From the NCBI GenBank assembly GCA_964467165.1, contig CAYXOL010000017.1, positions 23,474-87,473 on the forward strand: 64,000 bases of DNA, in the 5' to 3' direction. This document shows positions 49,400 to 61,300 of this stretch, in pieces. The DNA comes from Clostridium_AD sp964467165. Its GTDB lineage: Bacteria > Bacillota > Clostridia > Clostridiales > Clostridiaceae. Positions within the stretch are counted from its first letter, which is position 1. Every line of letters starts with the position of its first letter. Below the pieces are notes generated by a model. The model made no database searches, was not told the origin of the DNA, and saw nothing but the letters and a program-made list of their open reading frames with translations. The position numbers were made by a program, and so were the translations under genes.

Positions 49400-52300
49400 T
49401 TACAAACCGTTACACTTAATGATAGTATCTTCTATTAATTTCCTATAAGTATCATTGTCTATGTTATCAGAATTAATAAGATTAGCAAGAATTTCAAGCT
49501 CATCCATACTAAGTACCCCCTTATTCGCCAATTCTCCAAGCTTAGCACTATTTTGAGAAAATATGTATTGCTTAGAAACCATATCCTCAGTAACCTTACC
49601 AGTAGTTTCGGTAGTTTTTGTTTCTTCAATTTCTTCTGATATTGGATCCTCAAAGTTTTCTGTATCTTCTACTTTAGGAAACTGTTCTTCTTCTTTCAAT
49701 GTACCATTTTTAACGTCTTCCACAACAGTAGATTTATACATAAGTCTTTCTTCTTTTGGTATTTCTTTAAATGTTTCAAAACCCTTCTGTGCTCTTATCT
49801 TATCATACAAGCCTTCATTTTCAACAATAGCTTTATAACCAATTGATTTACCAGCGTGAGTTACAGTTGGTTCGTTGAAAGAATATCCAGCAACTAGTAT
49901 ATTATTATCTTTGTAGAAACTATTGAATGTAATTGCATACACAGGAAGACCGTCTTCAACCGTACCTATTAATCTGTAATAAATTTCCCCGTATATACTT
50001 TCTAACTTTATTAAAGGTTTATAAAAATTGTTGTCACTCTGTATGAAAAATACCGCTTCTTTTGGTACGAATACAGAAGGCATACCTTTCAAAACGCTAT
50101 GGTCTATAGACGCTTTTAATTCAAAATAATCTTCCGTGCCAACAGCGTTGTACGGTAGAGTTTCTACGAGTCTATATTCAAAACCACCACCTTCTTCTGT
50201 TGCCACAGCAGCTGACATCACCATATCATATACTGACAAAGAAGATTCAAAATGATTTCTATAGAACTCTTCTTTCATTTTTGACATATATTTATTCAAC
50301 GATGCTGTTTTATTATTTATTGTAATAGAATCCGCAAGACCAGAAGGTGCATAGTTATATATTGAAAACACACCTTTCTTAAAAGTATTTGTGAAAAATG
50401 AATATACATAAAGTTTGTTTCCAAGATCCCTTACTTTTGGATTTTCATGTTTAAGCAAGGATTCCCAAGAATATATTAAACTGTTTCTAGATACTGCAGT
50501 GTTTCTTGTTGACATTGCGTATACTTTCTTTGTTATTTTTTTGTTGTTTGTTCCATATATTTCATCTATGTCTACAACGTCTAGGGTCTTAAATAACTGG
50601 TTGTCCTCTATTTTAGAACCCTCTAACATCACCTCTTTCTCACCAAAGAACTTTTCATAGTTACCACTCTTTATGGCCTCTATAACATCCGGTACTTCTA
50701 TCAATATATCAACTATATCCTCTCTGGATAAACCTAGTGTCAAATCTTCTTCACCGTAATATTTACCTTTTAAAAAGAAAGAGTTTATTATATAAGAATT
50801 AAGACTATGATACATGTATGAAACAACATTCTCATCGATTTCATAATCTATATTTGTATAATCAACATTTAGTATTTTTGACATTATTTCAAAAATCCCT
50901 TTAAAAGCGTTAGTAGATTGTATTGAAACATTACCAAGAACTTTATCTATCAAAGACACACCATTCCTATAAAAAGTTGTTAAAAATCCATCGTTACGCA
51001 TGTCCAAATCTCGACTCTCGTCGAAGTTCACTATTTTATCTAGATTTACAAACTCTCCAGATGCCTTAAAGGCAGATTGTCTTTGAAGCATTTTATACGT
51101 AATGACAGAAGATGGCTTAGGTTTAAATGGAATATTGTCTACACGCGTTGATAGTATCATAGTAGTTAAATCATTACAGTCTTCTAGTATGTCTTTTACA
51201 GCCTTTAGTATGAGATACTGCTCTATAGCTTTTTTATAATCATCTTCAGATTCTATTTTCCGTATAATACCCCTTTTTATATTATCTATAAGATACTCTT
51301 CGTCATTCGACAACTTCTTATCGAAAAGATTTTCCATATCTTTTTTAACTTCTTCTGAAGACTTGTAGCTAGTAATAATTTTAGATAGAGTTTTTTGTTC
51401 ATATGTTATAGAAGTTTTTAAACTAAGACCCACATTGAGTTTTCCACCCTTTTTAAACAAAGTTTTTATTATGGCTTTTCTAAGATGTGGCTGTGATAGA
51501 ATCAAAAACACTTTCTTACCAAATCCAGCTAAAGCAAGTGCATTTGTTAGACCGTATGTAGCTGGTATTACTCCGATATCAGTTATGAATGGATCTTTCT
51601 GTAAGTCAACGTGTGCGTCTATCAAACCAGAAATAGTTTCGTTTGAATAGTTACCATATAAGTCAAAAATTGTACTTATATCAAGAAGACCGTCTTCAAC
51701 CTTTGCCCCAAGATACGACCATGCTTTTTCAGTATTTATTTTAGTATCCGTGGCTTTATCGTATCTAACAGGTGTTTTATACTTAACATTAGCTGACTGT
51801 AACAACGGTTGTACAGCTTTTGTTACCGCAAATGGACCTATTCCATACAATCCAGTTATTATTTTAAGGCTGTTTTTAGATTGAAACACTGGACTATATA
51901 CATACAAAGACTTCAACGTATCTTCTTGTCTTATAAGAACATCTCTAGAATTACTTCTAACTACTGAGGCTATAGCCTTCATTTCATTAAGAGTATTACC
52001 AAGAGGAACCCTTGTTGACACTATGTTTTGGGGACTTGATATCATCCCCTCAGAAAGAGATAAAAACATATTCTGTACAGCTTCTGTAGTATTCTGTTCT
52101 ATAATATCTCTTTTAGAAAATTCTTCCATAGTCGGTATGTTAAATCCAATACTTTCTAGGAAATATATGTAGTAATCGATATTGCTTAATTTTGAAAATA
52201 ATTTTGAAATCCTTGGTATTGGTTTCTCTAAAAACTTTTTACCCGTAATGTCTTTTATAATATCTTTTATGTCTTCTACAATAAAATCAAGAGATTCTAT

Positions 52301-55300
52301 AACAGAATCTTGCATGTCAGCAGTAACTGTTAAATCTTTAGCATCTTGTTCATATCCGTGTTTCTGTTTTAGTAATTCCTTGACTTTTTCTCTAAGTCTA
52401 TCTGGTATTACATTTAAAGTGTTGGAAATGATTTCTTTCAAATAATCTCTATACCTTTCTTCCAAAGTAGAGTTGCTATCATCTTTAAACTGTATTTTTT
52501 CTAGTTTTCCATCTTTGTTAACACTGTAGTTGTAAGTAATAAAAAACAGTTTATCAATATCAAAATCTGAGCCAGTTTGTTGAACAAATCCGTCTGGTAG
52601 AATTATTATGTCTCCGGATTCTTCTGGTAGGAAGTCTACTATTTCAGCAGCAATCATTGAGTTGGGACCTTGTGTAGGTATTCTGTATCCAAGGCCACTT
52701 AAAAGTTCTTTGTTATTATTTAGAAATTCTATTTTCTCAGCATTTGTTTTGTATTTTTTTGGTATTATATTGGAGAATAGATTAATCCCAACCCTAACTT
52801 CCATATACACCCTACCATCGTTTTTCTTTTTGAAAAACTTCAAATCTTTGCTATGCTCGTGAGTAAAAGCAACACCAGAAGCTTGTATAAGCTGACCTCC
52901 AGGAATGTGAGTATCAATAGTACTTTTTGATATTGCTTTAGATATTGCAGAATATATAAAATCTCTTTCTACAAAAGTGTCTATTATAAATTCGTCTCCA
53001 GTTTCTATCTTACTTTCTATATAAGATATAACATCGTCATGCATACTAGACTTTAAGGCAGCATCTCTTAGCGTTTTTAAGAATAGTTTTTTATTTACTA
53101 TCCTACCGGTTTTTAAGTCTACACCAAGTTTGTATTGAACCTTTTCTGCACCCTTATTAGAAAGCGCACTAATAGAAGCGTTGTACAAACTTATAAATTC
53201 CTTACCGGTCATTTCTTTATCACCTATCTTGTATACGTTATCAGCAACGATATTCGACAATATCATTCTCCTTGCCTGAATACCAAGTCTAACCTTTTTT
53301 ATTTCATGTGGGTCAGTGGGCATCTGATATAGAAGGTCTCTAAAATTCTTAGAGTCTACAAAAGAATCACTCTTTAAGGCCTCTGTACTAAACTCAAATT
53401 TAACATTTCCTTTCTCATCTCTCTCAAATGCGTCCACAGAAACCTTTCTGCCAACTTTTGCTGCTGAGTCAAGCTCTACAAGACCAACCTTTTTTAACCC
53501 ACTAAATTCACCAACAGCCAACATCCTATCAAGAAGTTTATCGATTGGTCTACCTTTAGTCATCTTTCTGAATAACGGCATTAATGAAGTTTTAGAAAGC
53601 CTTGGAAAAGTTGTTGTCTTTTCATTGAAAGTCTCAAAAGTTTCCCTCCCAAAATAAATCATCTTCAATACCTGCATGTAGTAATTTATCTTAGACGCTG
53701 ATTTTTCAACTTCTTCAAAAGGCAAATCTTCTGTGCTCATCATATTATCGTAAGCCTTTCTAAGACTTTCGTCATTTTGCCACATGCCGAGTTTAATCAT
53801 TATTGTTCTAAACATCTCTGGTGATATATAAGACTGGCCGTCTGTTGGGTCTATTGATTCGTATGATTTTAACATCTTATCTACTGTCTTATCTATATCC
53901 TCATCAGATTTGTCTTTGTAACTTTCTTTAAGATTTTCTTTGAATGCTTCTTTTAATTCCGCTAAATCTTGCAGCTTTGTTTTTGCTGTCTTGAGTGTGA
54001 AACAATTAAAAACAACATCGTCAAAACCCTCTGTTGGGGCGCTGATAAGCTCATCACCTGTAGAAGCAGCACTACCAAATCTCTTTATCTTATCATCTTC
54101 TGTGTAACCAGTCTTTAAATTACTTTTGAAAAATGCGGGATTTAACCCAAAAAGTTTTTCAAACTCTATGTTAGCTATAGTGCTATTTACAGCGAAGTCT
54201 GCTATTATATGGTTAACAGCCTCTTCATCAGATTCAAACCCAAACTCATCTTTTATTTTAGAAACAAGCGATTCGTTAGCATAGGAAGTTAAAAAACTAC
54301 CTATTTGAAGGGTTTTGCCATAGTAATTTAAAGCGTCAATTACAATTTGTACTATAGCGTCTTTTACACCTTGCCTAGCGTGTTTTTCAAAAACAAAGCC
54401 CTCTCTATTGAATTCCCTAAAGATGTGATACAACAACCCATTTGGTGTAGACGATAACTCTTTTGTTCTTGTATAATTTCTTTTATCTTTGTTTTTACCA
54501 ACTAGTTTGAAATGATATTCTTCGATAAGATCGTTCTCTGTTAGTAGAGTGTTTTTACCAGATGTAGCATCTTCTATTTCAAGTTCTACAAGTTTTATTC
54601 TATCTCTTTCTGCTTCAGCATATTTGTAAAAAATATCTATCAAAGCTTCAGAAACTTGTACTGTTGTACTATCTTTGGTTACATTAACTTTTACACCATT
54701 TGGAACTCTGTTGAAACCCTCTATAAAATATAAAGTCTCTTTATCGCTAAGCTGCGGAACTGGCATCCTAGAAGTTCTAGTACGATTTGTAATGATATCA
54801 TTAAATACAGAGATTATATTATTAAACTCTCTTTCTTTAAGACTTGATTTTACAAGTTTTCTACCACTATCTCCCTTTTCTACTATAAGAGCACTGTGCG
54901 TGAGAAGCTTTAGGTTTTGCCTTGCTTTTTTATCTTTGTATATAGTCTCTAACCAAATAGATCCAGCAGAATTGGCATCCCTCATCATAGTATTCAAAAG
55001 CGCATCGTCTTCTTTTAATGCTTCCAAAGTCCTTGTAAGATAGGTATGTTTTGAGTATGAGTAGTACTGATTTCCACCAGGACCTAACACAGAATCGCTT
55101 ATTTCTTCCATATTATTATAAACATAAGCATCTGCCAAAAGTGCTACAAAGGAGTCTCCTCTAAGTACTCTAGACACTTTTACAATATCCAAAGATTCAG
55201 ACTTCATCTGTAGAATCTTTGTTATAGAACTTTTTTGAGAATAGAACATTATAGCCGCTTTCTGTAGTATATTCTTGACGCCACTTTCGGCCGTTGCACC

Positions 55301-58300
55301 AAAAGAAAGCAATTGGGCAGCTGTATGCAGATCGTCTAGACTTGTGTATATACCAACAGAACCTAGTATTCTTAATAATTTGTCCAAATATAAATCATAA
55401 TCTATTTCTGTACCATTTCTTATGTCTCTGTTAAAGTCTTTTAACAAAGTATTGAATGATAACGATGCTTTATCAAATGTTTTTAAAGGAGAGTCTTTCA
55501 GAAAATCTGATAAATAAAACATTCTAGAAATAGTGTCTCTTCTGGATATAGAAGCTTTCTGTATATCTGCGTCAGTGAATCCTACAGATCTATTCTTTGT
55601 AACAGGGTCTACAGACAGAATAGTATTTGTAAAATTATGTTTATAACTTCTTACAGATAGTACAAACTGTGTCTTTATAAAATCACTACTATTTTTTAAT
55701 TTTAAATATAACTGTCTCATAGGATAGGCTATTTCTTGCTTTGTGGCTGTTTTTGATATATAATCTATCCTTTTTAACATCTCGTCTATACTCTTGTAAT
55801 TATGTAACTCTCTGATTATTATTGACCACATTTTGTCAAAATCGACAAAGTCGTACATTAATGTAACAGGATCTCTTTCTGGACTTTTGTGTATGTTTGC
55901 AATTAAAAATTTTATTTCTGTCCTGCAAGTATCCTTCATAGAAGTTTCATAAGACGGTTTTAAATGAGCATCAAGCCAGTTAGTATCGTCGTGTTTATCG
56001 AGTTCAGATTGTAAATCTGTAACTTTCTTATTTATAAGCTTGTATTGATATGCTAGAACAGACTCTATACCTCCTACATACACATCAAAATTATCTATAA
56101 TCTCCTTATAAAGATCTGCAGTTTTTAAATAAGCATTCTTTTCATTTTCATCTTCTGAATCTTCATGGGCTTCCCTCAATTGTTTTTCAAACCCCACTAG
56201 ATACTCCTTTAATTTGTTATAGTCTATATTACCTGTTTTCTTCAAAGAGTCTACATCAGATATTGTTAACAGGTGGTTAGTCAAGCCTCTACAAATACGA
56301 ATATATTCTTCATAACCATTTATATGCACAAGATTTGAAGATCTTATCTCATATAGATACTCGTTGGCACTGTCATCGCCGAAGAATTTTTTATAACTCT
56401 CCATTTGAATTGGAGTATACCTATATTTACCACCCCTTATTCTTTCAAACAGTCTGTCTATATCATATTTAGAATAATTAGACTTCAAGCCGACTATGGC
56501 TTTTATTCTATTATAGAGTCTGCTGAAGAACAATGCTATTCTCTGATGAAGTTTGAGCTTCTTATTACTCAGTACATACAACCTGAATTTTTCAGCAAGA
56601 AACTCTTCAACCTCTCTATCAGAAAAACTACCTTTTTTATTATAAGTTCTTTCTAATTCATCTTTATACCTTTCCCTAGCTTCGTTGTATAAAAGTTCTC
56701 TTTCTTTATTTGTCAAAAGCAATAACGATACTTTATGAAAAGCCTCGTGATACAAAGTTCCTCTTTCTGCTCCCTTGTATACAACTATGCAATCACCGGT
56801 AAATTTACCAAACGCTTTTTTACCAAACTTTGCTGATTCAAGTAGAGAGTTTACAACTACAATGCTTTCTTCGTCACCAAGCATTTTACGAACTTCTGCA
56901 ACCTCTTCTTTTATATCTGCTTTTTCGTAGTTATCAGATTCCTTAAGATCGAACGATCTTTCTGGATGTTCACTCATAGGTTCATCACCTGGCAAATTCA
57001 ACTTTGGTTTCTTTTTTGTTTTGGTAGTTTTTTCTTTAGTTGATTTTGATTCGGATGGTTTTTCTTTTTGTTCTTTTGTTTGTTCTTGTTCTGAAAATGG
57101 ATCTTCTATTTTAGACCCCCTTAAGTTAGCTTCGCCAGGAACTTCCGCAACATGTCCTATAAATATATTATCAGTATCTTCAAATACACTTACGTTAGTG
57201 GTAAGTTTCCCATTATTACAAAGAAATTCGCCGATTGTGCCAGATGTTTTTGGGTCGTACTTTAACGAACCAAGTCTAAACGGTCTTTCAAATTTTTCGT
57301 TTAAATCAAATTTTAACCCGGACTTGGTGTTCTTTATGGGGCCGTTATAATATAGATTTTGTGTTGCCCACTCAACAAATTTACTCTTTATATCTTCTAT
57401 TTCTTCCTGTGTTTCGGGGTATAAAGGAAAAAGTTTATCGTTGAATGTAAGAGTTTTATCATCAAGGTCTACAAATATCTTTCTTTTTCTAGAAGCTTCA
57501 TTCAACCTGCTTTTTTCACTCTCTGGAGTCGGGCCACCTAAAAGTTTAAATACTTCAGAGAAAGTAAGACCAGATACTTGTGGATGATCTACAAAAACAT
57601 TTCTACCACCACCAGCTCTAAACCTCTTCATTATAACGTCAAAGAGTATTCCAGAATCTTCTGCACTAAGCCTCTCTTTGTTTAGCTGTACAGGAAATCT
57701 ACTGCCAGTAGTAGTTCTATCTGATAACACATATACTGCACCAATAACTTTAGAAATATAGCCATCAACAAAATCTGAATCGTTAAAAGCAAGCTGACCT
57801 GTAATATTAGAAACAGCAAATATTCTACCCTCCCTATTATTAACTATTGATAGAGGATTGTTTTTTGTGCCGAATTTTACATTTAAATGCCCTTTTTGAT
57901 CAACATCTATACCGAAAGACTCAACACCCTTACCTTTCAACAACTCTTTTAAAATGGCCCTTCTAAGCTTTCTCTGGGCAGTCTTTGCATCTAGTATATA
58001 TTTAGCAATGTCTTCTTTACTTGTTATATTGCTTGGTATGGCTATGTTATTATAATTACTACTATGCAATTCAAGACCTTGTCTATATTTGACACCGTTT
58101 ATTTCTAATATAATGCCTATCTTTACAGTATCTACAAAATCCTTGAATTTGATATCGTTAGTAGCACTCAATAAAATGTCAATTTCTTTATCAGTAAAAC
58201 CCTCCCCATTAACAAGCTTTTCGTATATCCTTGGATAAGTTTCCCAAAAATTGTGCTTATAACTGTCGGCAGCCATTTCCTCAGCCGTAGCTTTACTAGA

Positions 58301-61300
58301 GGGTAATATTATGTAATAAGATATCTTTGCCTTTTTAAAATGTTCTCTATTCTTCTTTTGATTAGATAAAACTTTTAATAGGTTTTTATTTCTTATAAAC
58401 AACAACTTATCTGCAAACTTTATATAATAAAACCCCTCGTCTGCATACGCATAGAAATAGTTAAACAATTTTGAATAATGACCTTTTATAAAAGCAATCT
58501 CCTCCTCTGTAAGTTTCTTATTTGATTTACCAGAATCTATGTCCCTTTTTAATCTAGCTAGATTTTCAAGTCTTTCAAAATCTCCCTTTTTTAATTCTAC
58601 CGGAGCATCTATAATTATATTTGACATTGATATTGCCGAAAGTTTCCTAACACCTAGATTTTTTGAAAGGTCACTCTCATCTTCGATGTTTACTGGTCCT
58701 TCTTTTTGAGGTTTATTCTTGTTTGTTTCTTTTAACGTTTCGCTTGTTTCTTCGGTTTCTTCTTTTGATCCCTCTTCTTCTTTTTGCTCAGTTTCTTTTT
58801 TTTGTTCTTCTTTAGCGCCTTCGTTCTCATCTACGCCTTTCTTCTTTGGCCCTTGTTCTGGCTCTTCTTTTCCTTGGGGTTCTTCAAAAGGTATATTTAG
58901 TTGTGTAGGTTCTTTACCTGTTTTACTAGATTCTTTTTCTGATTTTCCTTGTTCTTCTGTTCCTTTCTCATCGACCTTTTTTCCTTCAGTTGTTTCTGAA
59001 GCACCGCGCTGTGTTTTAGTATCGTCCAATTTTTTAAGATGCTCATCTTTATTTTCTGCTTTCTCGTTTTCCTTAGGTTGTATTTTTTCTGAATGCCCCT
59101 CATCTGTTTTATCTACAGGTTGTTTTGTTGCCTTATTTTTAATTGTTGCCCTATTTTTTGGAACACTTGTTTCAACAAATCCACCATTTTCATTTGTTGT
59201 TGGATTGCCATTATCGTCCAGTATTATACCGTCTACAGAGTCTGATTTGTCATCAACTTTTGTAACTTTAACAGTTATAGTTTTTCCATTATCGTCGGTG
59301 GCCGTTATAGTATCACCCTCTTCTATAGGGTTGTTTTTAGAAAACTCTTTTTCATCTTTCTTTTTTTCTTCAAGGGCCTTTTTAATCTTTTCTTTATCGT
59401 TTTCTGTAAATGCACCTTTGTTTTTCAAATAATGGCTATAACTATTTTTTTGTGCGTCTAGAGCAAGACCAAATTGATATTGTTCCAAAAGGTTCAACGC
59501 ATAATCGTTGGCTTCTTTACCGTCTAAAACAACAACAGTCTTATCATCTTTTTCTCTATCTTCATTTGAATAACTCTTTTTTGTATCTTCTATTTCTTTA
59601 TCTATCTTTTTAAGTTCAGAGTCTATGTTTGACAAGGCAAGATCGTTGTTTATAAAATCCAATTCTATATGGTTATTTTTTTCCTTTTCTAGAAGTTTTT
59701 TTGATTGTGTATAGGCTTCTTTTAATTTAGTAAGTAATTCTTTCTTCGTATTGAGTACGATAAGATTTTGACCGTTGAGGCTTAAATCAGAAAAACCTTT
59801 TATTTTTGTTAAATTTAAACTAGCATCAGCCTTTGCTTTGTCAACAAACTTCTGATACTTACCCATTTTAAACTCTGCATGAGCTAAAAGTGCAGCTAGA
59901 GCAGGATCTCTATACTTCTTGTTGTAATTACCATATGATTCAGCTATTTCTTGAGCATCTTTTACAAAGTCAAATTTTGAAAGTGTTTTTAAAGTTTCAT
60001 CATCTACGCCTAATTTTTTAGCAGCTTCTTGATTATTTTCTTCTTTAAACTTTTTAAAAACATCTTGGAGAGTTATAAAGTTGTCGTTCTTTAAAGCTGA
60101 TGTTGTTAAACCAGATATTAAATCTGTATAAGCATCCTCTTTTTTTAGGTCTGTATCGGCCTCGTTGAATCTCTTTGAGAAATGTATGAATCTATCAGAC
60201 CATGTTTTCATGTCTTCTAGCCTTTCCATTTCTTTGGTATCCAGCGAAATTCCTAAAACGTTTCCGATTCTTCCTGCACCTTCATATATTCCGGCACCAG
60301 CAATGCCCCAAAAAACAGATGTCCAAAAATCACCGGAATGAAAATACTTATGATATCTGTCAGATGCCAGTACTTTACTATCTGGATAAAAATCTACTTC
60401 TGCAAAGTATTTACTTTCTTCATTTGAAATATACTGATAGCCTTCTTCAAACCCCTCACCTCCCCAGTTAAACGCCAAGCTTCCTATTGTTTTACCAAGT
60501 ATACCAAGCGTTTCTTCTGATATTGGTTTGGCTCCAGCAGCTATAGCTGTTTTTATAGTTCTTTTACCATAACCAGTTAATAGTTTGTTAAATATTATAT
60601 ACTGAGGAATGTCTTGTAAAGTCATTATCCAGTTAAGTCTGTAATTCTTTGCTGCAGCTCTAGAGGCTATTTTCCTAGCTTCTTCTTCTGAATATCCTCT
60701 TGCTATCAAGGATTGATATTCCTCTTCAAAAGTTCCTCTTGCCTCCATCATTGATTCAGAATGTCTTGAAAACAAAGCTTGTTTTACACCATTTTTTATT
60801 TCAATTGGAATGTCCTCATAGCCTTTTACAAGTTTAGCAAGTCCGGACGCTTCTTTTTCTGCTGCACGAATAGTTTTTAAATATTTTTCGTATTTAACTA
60901 AACTCAACATACCCTTTGTAACATAATTAAAAAGCTTTATTTCTAATCCGGATGTAAAAACGAGTACTGCAGTAGAAGCGAGACTTGTACCATTAGTCAT
61001 CCACCAAGACCATTTTTCTGGCGCAAAAGAATCGGGTTTGTATGTTCTATAAATTGGAGCTTCCTTTTCCATAGCTTCCCTTAAATCCTTCCCAATTCTT
61101 GTGACGACATTCCCATAATCATCACCTTGAATTCCAACCATTGTTCCTATATCACCAATGGCCTCTAGTACACCACTAACACCTTGACCAATAACAGCTT
61201 GTGTTAAAAAGCCACCAAATTGTGCAAGAGCACTTTGCCTAATACCCCTATAATACTCTAGCGACCCGTTCCCTTCGTTTAAAAATTCTGGATATATATT